Shown piece after piece: positions 42,704 to 50,711 of a DNA stretch of 64,000 nucleotides. This DNA is from Streptomyces sp. NBC_00878 (GTDB lineage Bacteria; Actinomycetota; Actinomycetes; Streptomycetales; Streptomycetaceae): contig NZ_JAPEOK010000001.1 of assembly GCF_026341515.1 (NCBI RefSeq), forward strand, positions 8,432,001 through 8,496,000, in the 5' to 3' direction. The notes beneath the pieces were generated by a model. It saw only the letters and a program-made list of their open reading frames with translations. It did not search any database and was not told where the DNA came from. Numbering within the stretch: the first letter of the stretch is position 1; the number at the start of each line of letters is the position of its first letter. Both the position numbers and the translations under genes were made by a program.

Positions 42704-43816
42704 ATGTCCCGTCCTACCGCTCTGTCCTTGGGCGCGGCTCTCGCCCTCGGCCTCGGGCTCGCCGTGATCCCCACCCAGGCCCAGGCCGCCACCGTGGTCG
42801 TCAGCAACTCCACCGACCTGTCCAACGCCATCAGGAACGCCACGGCGGGCACCACCATCCAGGTGCGCGCCGGTACGTACTACCCGACGGCCACCCTCCA
42901 GTCGACCGCCAACGGCACGTCCTCCAGCCGGATTTATCTCCAGCCCTACGGCTCCGAGATCGTGAAGATCGACGGCTCGAACCTCCCCGACGGGGACTGG
43001 ATCTTCAAGCTCACCGCCGACTACTGGACCGTCTCGGGGATCACCTTCCAGAACTCCCCGGACAGCGCGGTCGTCTGCCAGTCCTGCGCCTCGACCGTCT
43101 GGGACAACATCAAGACCATCAACGGCGGCGACTCCGGCTTCACGCTCACCGGGGACAGCACCACCAACAACACCGTCCGGAACATCGACAGTTATGGCCA
43201 CTATGACGCCGCCACCCACGGTGAGAACGCGGACGGCATCGCCATCAAGTTCGGTTCGGGCAGCGGCAACCTCGTCACCGGGGCGCGCCTCTACAACAAC
43301 TCGGACGACGGCCTGGACTTCTGGTCGTTCTCGTCCCCGGTCACCGTCGAGCACACCTGGGCCATGGGCAACGGCAGGAACCGCTGGTCGGACTCGGCGT
43401 TCGCGGGCGACGGCAACGGCTACAAACTGGGCGGCGACGGCGAGGTCGTGGCCCACGTCCTCAACAACTCGGCAGCCTGGGACAACGCAGGCAACGGCCT
43501 TACCGAGAACGGCAACAAGGGCGCCATCGTCATCAACCGCACGACCGCCTACGCCAACGCCAAGTGGGGCTACTACTTCGCCACCGGCGCCGCCAGGCTC
43601 GGCAAGAACCTGGCGGTCGGCAACGGCGGCGGCTCGGTGAACAAGGGCACTTCGGTGGTCTCGGCCGGCAACAACTGGGACTCGGGCGTATCGACGCCCG
43701 CCTTCCGGTCCACCAACGCGTCGACCACGTACAACGCCCGCCAGTCCAACGGCGCGCTGCCCGTGACCACGTTCCTCACCACGGGCAGCACCACCATCGG
43801 CGCGACGATGGACTGA
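42704..43816 (+). CDS. Secreted pectate lyase, PL9 family
   Basis: 370 residues. Sec signal (ALSLGAALALGLGLAVIPTQAQA), cut near residue 28. Beta-helix lyase of family 9: ENADGIAIKFGSGSGNLVTG, then NNSDDGLDFWSFSSPV around residue 190-210, which holds the Ca-binding aspartates and the catalytic-lysine region typical of Pel9A-like enzymes. Cuts pectate or oligogalacturonides outside the cell. ATG 42704; the bases before it (CCCGCACTC) equal those before the PL1 gene at 39103. It is convergent with the next gene, 13 bases apart. Confidence 0.87.
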   Translation: MSRPTALSLGAALALGLGLAVIPTQAQAATVVVSNSTDLSNAIRNATAGTTIQVRAGTYYPTATLQSTANGTSSSRIYLQPYGSEIVKIDGSNLPDGDWIFKLTADYWTVSGITFQNSPDSAVVCQSCASTVWDNIKTINGGDSGFTLTGDSTTNNTVRNIDSYGHYDAATHGENADGIAIKFGSGSGNLVTGARLYNNSDDGLDFWSFSSPVTVEHTWAMGNGRNRWSDSAFAGDGNGYKLGGDGEVVAHVLNNSAAWDNAGNGLTENGNKGAIVINRTTAYANAKWGYYFATGAARLGKNLAVGNGGGSVNKGTSVVSAGNNWDSGVSTPAFRSTNASTTYNARQSNGALPVTTFLTTGSTTIGATMD

Positions 43817-43829
43817 GCCCCTCAGCCTC

Positions 43830-46103
43830 TCAGCCTTGCCGAACCGGCCTGATCGACTCCAGGGTCGGCACCACCGGCTTGATCGTGCCGTCGGCCGCGA
43901 ACTTCATGCGGTCGATGGTCGTCTCCCGGTGCATGCCGTCCCCGCCCGCCAGGCCGGGCCCGTTGAGGCCGAACCGGTGGTAGACCATGTACCAGTCGTC
44001 CGTGCCGGGGGCGTTGACCACGGAATGGTGGCCCGTGGCGAGGATGCCGTACTCCGGGCGCTTGGAGAGGATCGTGCCCCGCTTGGTCCACGGGCCGAGC
44101 GGGGAAGGACCGGTCGCGTAGGCGACGTGGTAGTTCTCGCTGCGGGTGTCGTCCTCGGACCACATGAAGTAGTACGTCCCGTTGCGCTTGACCACGAAGG
44201 AGCCCTCCCGGAAGTTGTCCGGGGTGATGTCCTGGATCTTCGACGCGTCGAACGACACCATGTCGTCGTTCAGCGGGACGACGTAACCGCGGCCGTTGCC
44301 CCAGTACAGGTACGACGTTCCGTCGTCGTCCGTGAAGACCGCCGGGTCGATCATCTGGCCTCGCAGCGAACCGCCCTTCGCCACCAGGGGTTTGCCGAGG
44401 GCGTCCTTGAAGGGGCCGGCGGGGGAGTCGGCCACCGCCACGCCGATCTGCTGCTCCGCGCAGAAGTAGAAGTAGTACTTGCCGTCGCGTTCGGCGATCG
44501 CGGGCGCCCAGGCGTTCTTGTCCGCCCAGGACACATCAGGACCCAGGTCGAGGATCTCGCCGTGGTCCTTCCAGTGGACCAGATCCTTTGATGAGAAGGC
44601 CTTGAACTTCGTGCCGCTCCAGCCCGGGAAGCCGTCCGTCGTCGGATAGATCCAGTAACGGCCGTCCAGATACTGGATGTCGGGGTCGGCGTACAGCCCC
44701 GGCAGCACCGGGCTACGGGTGGCCACGGCCTCGACGGTCCAGGTGCGGACGGTCCCGTCGGCCGCCGTCACCTCGTACTTCCGCGGTTTGCGGAAGTCGC
44801 GTCGCGTACCGGACGCCGGGCTCACCGTCGCGCCCTCACCGAGCCAGAGCTTCGGCGCGAGCCTCGACCTGTCCTCGCCCGGCATCATCGGCAGTACGAC
44901 CTTCGAGGAGGCCTCGGTGACGACCGCGTACGCCTTCTGGTCCTTCACCGTGGCGTCCGTGATCGAGGTGCCGCTGACCGGATATGCGGCGAGCAGCCGG
45001 TCGTACTCCGCCTGCGTGACCGGCATGACCGTGCCGTGCCGCGGACTCGCGGGCAGTTGGTAGTTCTCCGACAACGTCCACCTGCCCGAGTCGAGGTCGG
45101 TCGTCTCGAAGGGCACGTAGCCGCGGCCGCCGTACTCGTCGATGAACAGGTACCACTTCTCCTCGGTGTTGGACTTGAAGACCGTCGGGCCCTCCCCGCG
45201 GTCGATCGAGCCACTGCCGACACAGTCCGCCACGAAGTCGTACGAGGTGTCCGTGAGCGTCGTCGACTTCTCCGCGGTGATGAACTTCGAGCAGGGGTTG
45301 GAGGAGGTGGGGTCCCGCTCGTCCTTCGTGTAGCGGTAGTAAGTGCCCCTGTGCTTGACGACCGTTGAGTCGATCACCGAGTATCCGGGGTCGTCCCAGA
45401 CCTTCGGCTCGCTGAAGGAGCGGAAGTCCTTCGTCGTCGCGTACAGCATCTTGTTGTACGTGGAGCCGGTGTGGTCCGGGTCGTCGGCGGCGTACAGCTT
45501 GGACGCCCAGAAGACGACGAACTCGCCGAGCGTGTCGTCCCAATAGGCCTCCGGCGCCCAGGTGTTGCCCGCGCTGTCCGGCGAGACCCTCACCAGGCGC
45601 TGGTCGGTCCAGTGGACCAGGTCGGTGGACTCCCAGACCATGATGGACTTGCTGCCGTGGCGCTGGACGTCGTCCCAACTGCCGCTGGAGTTCTGGTACA
45701 TGCGCAGATCGGTCGCGATCATGTAGAACTTGTCGCCCTCGGGGGAGCGGATCACGAACGGGTCGCGCAGGCCCTTCTCGCCGGTCGTGGAGGTGAGCAC
45801 CGGCTTCCCGCCGTTCAACTCCCGCCAGTGCAGCGGGTCGTTGCCGCGGCTGAGGGCGTAGCGGATCTGCTCGCCGTCCGCCGTGCCCTCGCCGGTGAAG
45901 TAGGCGAAGAGGTAGCCGGCGTACTTCTGCTTGGTCACGTGAGGTGCTCCGCGTGGTGCTTCGGGTGAGGCTTGGGGTGGCGCTTGAGGTGGGGCTTGGG
46001 AGGGGGCTTGAGGCTGGGCCGCCGGGCTCGGTGGGGCGGCGAGCAGGCTCAGGAGGAGGGCGAAGAGGGGGATCAGGAGCGTGCGAACGGTGCGGGAACG
46101 CAT
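43830..46103 (-). CDS. Secreted two-propeller GH43-like glycosidase
   Basis: 757 residues. Signal peptide (LLIPLFALLLSLLAAPPSPA), then a Pro/Gln/Ala linker. Residues about 55-370 form one five-bladed GH43-like propeller (GLRDPFVIRSPEGDKFY, NTWAPEAYWDD). About 375-465 is a small beta domain (DUF5018-like, ending RTWTVEA). About 470-757 is a second propeller (GLYADPDIQYLDGRYWIYP, NAWAPAIAERDGKYYFYF, GHHSVVNAPGTDDWYMVYH). Such proteins act on arabinan, galactan or xylan side chains. ATG 46103 with AGGA 8 bases upstream. Secreted, unlike the GH43 at 31801. Confidence 0.82.
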   Translation of the reverse strand: MRSRTVRTLLIPLFALLLSLLAAPPSPAAQPQAPSQAPPQAPPQASPEAPRGAPHVTKQKYAGYLFAYFTGEGTADGEQIRYALSRGNDPLHWRELNGGKPVLTSTTGEKGLRDPFVIRSPEGDKFYMIATDLRMYQNSSGSWDDVQRHGSKSIMVWESTDLVHWTDQRLVRVSPDSAGNTWAPEAYWDDTLGEFVVFWASKLYAADDPDHTGSTYNKMLYATTKDFRSFSEPKVWDDPGYSVIDSTVVKHRGTYYRYTKDERDPTSSNPCSKFITAEKSTTLTDTSYDFVADCVGSGSIDRGEGPTVFKSNTEEKWYLFIDEYGGRGYVPFETTDLDSGRWTLSENYQLPASPRHGTVMPVTQAEYDRLLAAYPVSGTSITDATVKDQKAYAVVTEASSKVVLPMMPGEDRSRLAPKLWLGEGATVSPASGTRRDFRKPRKYEVTAADGTVRTWTVEAVATRSPVLPGLYADPDIQYLDGRYWIYPTTDGFPGWSGTKFKAFSSKDLVHWKDHGEILDLGPDVSWADKNAWAPAIAERDGKYYFYFCAEQQIGVAVADSPAGPFKDALGKPLVAKGGSLRGQMIDPAVFTDDDGTSYLYWGNGRGYVVPLNDDMVSFDASKIQDITPDNFREGSFVVKRNGTYYFMWSEDDTRSENYHVAYATGPSPLGPWTKRGTILSKRPEYGILATGHHSVVNAPGTDDWYMVYHRFGLNGPGLAGGDGMHRETTIDRMKFAADGTIKPVVPTLESIRPVRQG

Positions 46104-46245
46104 GACACATCCTGTGGGGGTCTGGTGGATTCTGTTGGGGTGGACTGCCCTCGGAGTGTCACCAGTGGCGGACGGGGCGTCAATCGGTCGGCGCCGGTCC
46201 GGGCTGAGCGAAAGTTTCGGTGCGTTTGTCGGGTGCGGGTGCGTC

Positions 46246-46278
46246 GTGGCTGATCGCGCAGTTCCCCGCGCCCCTGGG
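46246..46278. repeat. Dispersed intergenic repeat (copy C)
   Basis: GTGGCTGATCGCGCAGTTCC followed by CCGCGCCCCTGGGG. It lies in the gap 46104-46364 upstream of the two-propeller gene, which otherwise holds a terminator and presumably that gene's promoter. Confidence 0.7.
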
Positions 46279-46324
46279 GTGGATGGGGCGCGGGGTGGCC
46301 TTGAGGCGCGGGTCAGCGAGCCGG

Positions 46325-46346
46325 TGCTGTCCTTCTCAGGACAGCA
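46325..46346 (-). terminator. Hairpin terminator of the PL4 gene
   Basis: Perfect 9-bp stem TGCTGTCCT/AGGACAGCA with a TCTC loop, 19 bases past the stop of the PL4 lyase gene on the minus strand. Confidence 0.7.
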
Positions 46347-46364
46347 GGCCCTGCGCGGTCGTTC

Positions 46365-48044
46365 TCAGGCCAGCAGGTCCAGGCAGTCGAAGGACGTGCC
46401 CGGGCTCAGGAACGCCGAACCCGTTGAGCCGCTGACGATGTTCAGCTTCAGGACGTTGTACTGACTGGTGTCCGACTTCCAGGCGGTTGCCGGGATGTTG
46501 TACGTGAACGTGTGGTTGTTGCCCCGGTACGAACCCGTGGTGAGGGATCGAGTCGCGGGCTGGGATGGCGGCGAAGGGATCGCCGATACCCAGTCGTTGA
46601 CCGTCACGCGCGGGCGGCCGTTGATGTAGGCCGTCGTCACCCCGACGCGCAGGGTGTGCGCGGCGGCCGCCTGTGCCGCGGTCAGCTTGAAGTAGACGAG
46701 GACGCCGTCGTTGACGTCCTTCCACATGTAGCAGGGGAAGGACGCGGCCTCGCTGCCGCTGCCGATGGTGACGTTGCCGGTCCATTTCGCGGCGCGGCCG
46801 TCGGACGGGTGCGCGTACGTCATCAGGTCGGCGTTCTTGAACTCGCCCGGTGTACCGTCCCAGTCGCCGAGCCGCCAGAGGGTGCTCGCGGTGCTCGGAT
46901 CGCCGCTGATCGTGATGCTGTTGAGGGCCGTCGTGCCGCCCGCGCTCACCGTCACCTCCCGCGTGTGGACGGCGAGTTCGCCCTTGTGGACCGTCAGTGT
47001 GTACGTGCCCGGCAGCATCCCGGGGCACGAGAAGGCACCCGTGCCGGCGGCGGCCTTCGCCCAGTACTGGGCGGCGGAGTTGGCGAGACCGACCGTGTAC
47101 GCGTAGTCCGCGTCCATGCCCTTGAGGCCGACGCCCGCCACCTTGCCGCGTCCCGACTTGCCCACCCAGCCCGTGATGCCCAGGCCGTCCACCCACGACG
47201 TGTCGAGGTTGGCGTGGAAGAGCGAGGAGGAGGGCGCGCCGCCGTCGGTGAAGCTGAGCACGTACGGGCCCTGCAGGCCGTACCGCTCGGGCTCCGTCTG
47301 CGACTGGTTGTAGTGCAGGATCTCGTAGAGCGCCGCGCTGGTGGAGTTGGTGTGCCGCAGCAGCGAGCGGTAGAACGGGCCGCCCGAGGCCTTCTCGTGG
47401 TTGGACCGCACCAGCCACAGCGCGGCCGAACCGGTGGTGAAGCCGATGTGCTCGTAGTCCATGACGCGCTTGCCCGAGTAGTGCTTGGAGTGCGTCGTGC
47501 CGTCCGAGCGGGAGAAGACGTCCGAGGCCTCGATGGTCGTGTCGGACGAAGTCCAGGCGTCGGCACCCGAGTTGGGGAAGATGCCCGGCTTGATGCGGAC
47601 GATGAACCGGGTCGCGGTGAACGATGAGTCCGCCTTGTCGGTCCACAGGTAGACGTTGTTCTGGCCGCTGCGGGCCGCGATCCACTGGGTGATCGCCCCG
47701 TGCGCGACCTTCACCAGGATCGTCGAGCCGACCTGCTTGATGGTGACCGTGGAGGCGCCGAGCCCGGTCTCGACGTGTGAGTGCTTGCCCTCGAAGCCCT
47801 CGTACTCCTTGCCCTTGTAGACCAGCGAGTTGAGGTCGCCGGTCGACTTGGACACCTTGAGGACGAGCGAGGCGCCCGTGTCGATCACGTAGTTGGAGCC
47901 GTCGTCCGTGTAACCGAACGTCGCGGCCGAGGCCGAGGACAGCAGCCCGGTACCGGCCACGACCGCCGCGCCGGTGCCGGCCACTCCCGCGGCGGACGCG
48001 GCGAGCAGCCGACGACGGGTGAGGTGTTTCTTGTGCGTGCTCAC
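46365..48044 (-). CDS. Secreted rhamnogalacturonan lyase, PL4 family
   Basis: 559 residues. Tat signal with TRRRLLAASAAGVAGTG, cut after SSASA near residue 40. The catalytic beta-sandwich domain (about 40-320) has MDYEHIGFTTGSAALWLVRS. It is followed by an fnIII-like domain (about 330-405, GTYTLTVHKGELAV) and a C-terminal carbohydrate-binding jelly roll (about 410-559, starting LWRLGDWDGTPGEF). This three-domain layout is that of PL4 enzymes, which cut the rhamnogalacturonan-I backbone. GTG 48044 has AGGAG 8 bases upstream; longer upstream starts look spurious. Confidence 0.87.
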   Translation of the reverse strand: MSTHKKHLTRRRLLAASAAGVAGTGAAVVAGTGLLSSASAATFGYTDDGSNYVIDTGASLVLKVSKSTGDLNSLVYKGKEYEGFEGKHSHVETGLGASTVTIKQVGSTILVKVAHGAITQWIAARSGQNNVYLWTDKADSSFTATRFIVRIKPGIFPNSGADAWTSSDTTIEASDVFSRSDGTTHSKHYSGKRVMDYEHIGFTTGSAALWLVRSNHEKASGGPFYRSLLRHTNSTSAALYEILHYNQSQTEPERYGLQGPYVLSFTDGGAPSSSLFHANLDTSWVDGLGITGWVGKSGRGKVAGVGLKGMDADYAYTVGLANSAAQYWAKAAAGTGAFSCPGMLPGTYTLTVHKGELAVHTREVTVSAGGTTALNSITISGDPSTASTLWRLGDWDGTPGEFKNADLMTYAHPSDGRAAKWTGNVTIGSGSEAASFPCYMWKDVNDGVLVYFKLTAAQAAAAHTLRVGVTTAYINGRPRVTVNDWVSAIPSPPSQPATRSLTTGSYRGNNHTFTYNIPATAWKSDTSQYNVLKLNIVSGSTGSAFLSPGTSFDCLDLLA

Positions 48045-48066
48045 GTGCGGTGCTCCTGGTCGTACG

Positions 48067-48900
48067 TCACTGGTAAGTGAGGTCGGAGGCGGTGTAGTTG
48101 CAGTGCGTGCCGTCGGGGCCCGAGCCGTTCGTCGACGGCTCCGCACCCGTGTTGTTGCCGATGTACTTCTGGCACGGGACGATCTTCTTGCCGCTGTCGC
48201 CGATGATCGTGACGGCCCGCAGGGCCGCGGTGTCGCCGTAGTTGGTGTTGATGCCGACCAGCCGCGAACCCGGCGCGGTCACCTCGATCGTGTTGAAGAT
48301 CGCGGTGCGCTTGTACTGCGTCGAGCAGTTGCCGCAGGAGCGGTACAGGGTCGTGAAGTCCTGGGCGGCGAACTTCGAGACGACGAGCTTGCCGCCGCCG
48401 TTGTGCTGAAAGACCTTGTCCGCGGCCTTCCTCGCGCCGCCGCCGTACACGGTGTAGGTCGCCGCATTGCCGCCGCGGAAGGTGGCGGCGTCCTCGCCGA
48501 CGTCCTCCCACCAGACGTTCTGCAGATTGCAACTGCCCTGGCAGTGGATGCCGTCGGCGCCGGGCTTGCCGATGATGACGTTCTTCAGCGTCGCGCCGTC
48601 GGCGAGCCGGAAGATCGGGTCCTGGCCCTCCTCCTGGCCGTCACCGGCCAGATCGCCGCTGCCGTAGTAGCGCTTCATACCGCCGTCCCGGGTCCCCGAC
48701 ACGGCGATCGTCGCGGAGACGGCCTCGCTGCCGTTGGCGGTCGGCCAGGTGGTGGCGGCGCTCGCCGACGACATCATCGAGCTGGTGACGATCGCGGCTC
48801 CGGTCAGGGCGAAGGCGGAGAGACCGCCGACGACGGCGCGCCGCCGACCGGCCCTGCGACCGTGACGTGCGCGCTGTTCCGGTTCCATGCGTGAAGCCAT
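48067..48900 (-). CDS. Secreted pectate lyase, PL3 family
   Basis: 277 residues. Signal peptide with hydrophobic core (VVGGLSAFALTGAAIVTSS), cut near residue 48. Short beta-helix lyase: DPIFRLADGATLKNVIIG, GADGIHCQGSCNLQNVWWED near 115, and KVFQHNGGGKLVVSKFAAQD near 160 are the PL3 core with Ca-binding acids and the catalytic Lys/Arg region. Several cysteines probably form disulfides. ATG 48900 has AAGGA 8 bases upstream. The PL4 gene lies 22 bases downstream on the same strand, so the two are probably one transcript. Confidence 0.9.
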   Translation of the reverse strand: MASRMEPEQRARHGRRAGRRRAVVGGLSAFALTGAAIVTSSMMSSASAATTWPTANGSEAVSATIAVSGTRDGGMKRYYGSGDLAGDGQEEGQDPIFRLADGATLKNVIIGKPGADGIHCQGSCNLQNVWWEDVGEDAATFRGGNAATYTVYGGGARKAADKVFQHNGGGKLVVSKFAAQDFTTLYRSCGNCSTQYKRTAIFNTIEVTAPGSRLVGINTNYGDTAALRAVTIIGDSGKKIVPCQKYIGNNTGAEPSTNGSGPDGTHCNYTASDLTYQ

Positions 48901-48986
48901 GTCCCGATTCCTTCAGGTGGGGGGAGAGACCTTGCTTCTCCTGGTCGCCACCCGGAAGGCGGGGGTTGCCGCCCGTCGGAACTTTT

Positions 48987-49040
48987 TTACGAGCCGCCGT
49001 CGGACTGGTCGGACACGTCGGACACGTCGGACGCGTCGGA
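48987..49040 (-). repeat. In-frame TCCGAC repeats after a stop codon
   Basis: Five TCCGAC units (mostly 9-base period) directly follow the TAG of the surface protein gene in the same frame. They would encode SDASDVSDVSDQSDGGS before a TAA at 48987-48989. Confidence 0.7.
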
Positions 49041-49877
49041 CTACTCGGACCCTTCGGCCGCGAAGTCGCCCGCCACGCCCAGCTGTTCGTCCCCGGCCCG
49101 CGCGCCGGCCGTGTAGGTGTCGTCCCCGGCGTCACGGCCGCCGCGGTCGTGGTCGTACTGGCCGGCGAACACCCACTCGCCCGGCCACACCGTGCGGCCC
49201 GGCTTGAGTACCCAGGTGTAGACGAGGAAGCCGTCCTTTTCGGTGACGGTCGCCGTGAAGTCGTCCTCCGGCGCGGAGCGCCAGGCCCCCGCCGACGTGA
49301 CCCCGCCGGTCTGCTTGACCTTCAACACGACGGTGAGCGCGGTGAGTTGCTTGCTCGTCTTCAGGGTCACATTGCTCTGCGCCCAGAACTCGTTGCTGTG
49401 CGTGTCGACCGAGCCGTCCGACCACAGCGGGCCGTTGGTGTCGTCGGCGTTGTCCGCGTTCGCGGGCGGAGCGGCCGGGGCGGACGTCTTCGGCTTGCCC
49501 GTCGGGGAGTTCGGCGTGCTCGGCTTGTCGGGCGGGGGCGAGGACTCGGCCGGGTCCGGCGGGACCGGGGCGCGGGTCGTCGTCTGCGGCGTCGGGTCGG
49601 GGGTCGGGGAGACCGCGACCGTCTGGTCGCCGGGCTTGTCGTCCTTCACCGCCGAGGCGACCGCGTAGCCGCCCACCGCGAGCACACCGGCGGCGGTGGC
49701 CGTGGCGCCGACGACACGGAACCAGCCGAGCGGGGACGACCGCGGAAAGGGACGCCGGGCACTCTCCGTGCCGGCCATGCCGCGTTCGACCCGGGCCAGG
49801 ATGTGCGCGCGGTCGGGCTCGTACGCCTCGGCCGCGTCCCGCAGCGTGGCGCGCAGTTCCCCGTGCACGTCCTTCAT
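49041..49877 (-). CDS. Membrane-anchored surface protein, SigE-type sigma-factor partner
   Basis: 278 residues: cytoplasmic part (1-52, AEAYEPDRAHILARVERGM), one membrane helix (about 53-75), a Pro/Thr-rich stalk (about 85-140) and an extracellular beta domain (about 145-265, ending in a Gly/Asp-rich tail). Genes with this shape often follow SigE-type sigma factors in Streptomyces; it could regulate the sigma factor, though no classical zinc anti-sigma motif is visible. It overlaps the sigma gene by 4 bases. The stop TAG lies inside a run of TCCGAC repeats that stay open for 17 more codons (see findings). Confidence 0.75.
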   Translation of the reverse strand: MKDVHGELRATLRDAAEAYEPDRAHILARVERGMAGTESARRPFPRSSPLGWFRVVGATATAAGVLAVGGYAVASAVKDDKPGDQTVAVSPTPDPTPQTTTRAPVPPDPAESSPPPDKPSTPNSPTGKPKTSAPAAPPANADNADDTNGPLWSDGSVDTHSNEFWAQSNVTLKTSKQLTALTVVLKVKQTGGVTSAGAWRSAPEDDFTATVTEKDGFLVYTWVLKPGRTVWPGEWVFAGQYDHDRGGRDAGDDTYTAGARAGDEQLGVAGDFAAEGSE

Positions 49878-50440
49878 CGTTCACCCCCTTCGGCTCCGGT
49901 GGCACGCAGCGCCGCCGCGTGCATCCGCCGCGGGGCCTCCTGGGACCCCAGCAACCGCTGCAGTTCCGCCATCCCCTTCGATGTCTGGCTCTTCACCGTA
50001 CCCACCGAGATGCCGAGGGCGAGTGCGGTGTCCTTCTCCGAGAGGTCGAAAGCATGCCGCAGAACCACGCACGCCCGCTTGCGGAACGGCAGTCTGCGCA
50101 GAGCTTCCTGGACATCCACCATGCCGGGTATGTCGGGGTTCTCGGTTTTGTCCTCGCGCTGCGACCAGAACAGCGTGATCCGTCTGCGCTCACGCACCGC
50201 GCTGCGGATCCGGCTCCTGGCCAGATTGGCGACCACACCGCGGGCGTACGCCGCCGGGTGGTCCGCCGCGCGCACCCGGTCCCAGCGGTGCCAGAGTGCG
50301 AGCAGCGCGTCCGCCGCCAGATCGTCGGCGGCGTCCGGCTCGCCCGTCAACAGATGGGCCAGGCGCGCCAGTTCGGCATAGTGCCGCTCGAAGAAGGCGT
50401 GGAACTCCACGGAGGCGGCGTCGTCGACGACAGTGCCCAC
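49874..50440 (-). CDS. ECF sigma factor, SigE-type subfamily
   Basis: 188 residues. Region 2 (about 15-85: FHAFFERHYAELARLAHLLT, DLAADALLALWHRWDRV) and region 4 (about 115-170: LRRLPFRKRACVVLRHAFDL, then LALGISVGTVKSQTSKGM) are both complete. This is the SigE-Streptomyces subfamily (TIGR02983-like). GTG 50440 is favoured by AGGAGAGG 7 bases upstream over a distal GTG at 50491. It probably directs transcription of itself and the membrane partner. Confidence 0.88.
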   Translation of the reverse strand: MGTVVDDAASVEFHAFFERHYAELARLAHLLTGEPDAADDLAADALLALWHRWDRVRAADHPAAYARGVVANLARSRIRSAVRERRRITLFWSQREDKTENPDIPGMVDVQEALRRLPFRKRACVVLRHAFDLSEKDTALALGISVGTVKSQTSKGMAELQRLLGSQEAPRRMHAAALRATGAEGGER

Positions 50441-50711
50441 GGGCGACCTCTCCTGTCGGGTCCTGCGCGGTACGTACGCCTGACGGCTCACGGTGCGGGC
50501 GTATACGGCCCCTGCGCTGCGCGCGTGAAGGAACGGTGTCCCCGTGGGGCGAGATCCGAGAGAGTATCAGGCGTTCGTACAGCACTTCGAACATCGTATG
50601 GCGGGCCGAACTCGATTCCGTAACACGGGGAAAACCTGAAAACGGTTCAACGAGGGAACAATCCAGCCAGCATCCGCACACTGATCACGCAGGTAACGAG
50701 GAGTAACCGCC

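Noticed and set aside
48045..48146. Longer N-terminus for the PL4 lyase
   Set aside because: The extension is Arg/Thr/Pro-rich and would bury the Tat signal. GTG 48044 has an ideal ribosome site.
28378..48900. The whole pectin cluster as a horizontally acquired island with attachment sites
   Set aside because: Base composition matches the rest of the window, and no integrase, tRNA gene or flanking direct repeats were seen.
50441..50711. Possible purine riboswitch before the NCS2 permease
   Set aside because: I could not find the conserved purine-riboswitch core or paired loops. The leader is short and GC-rich.
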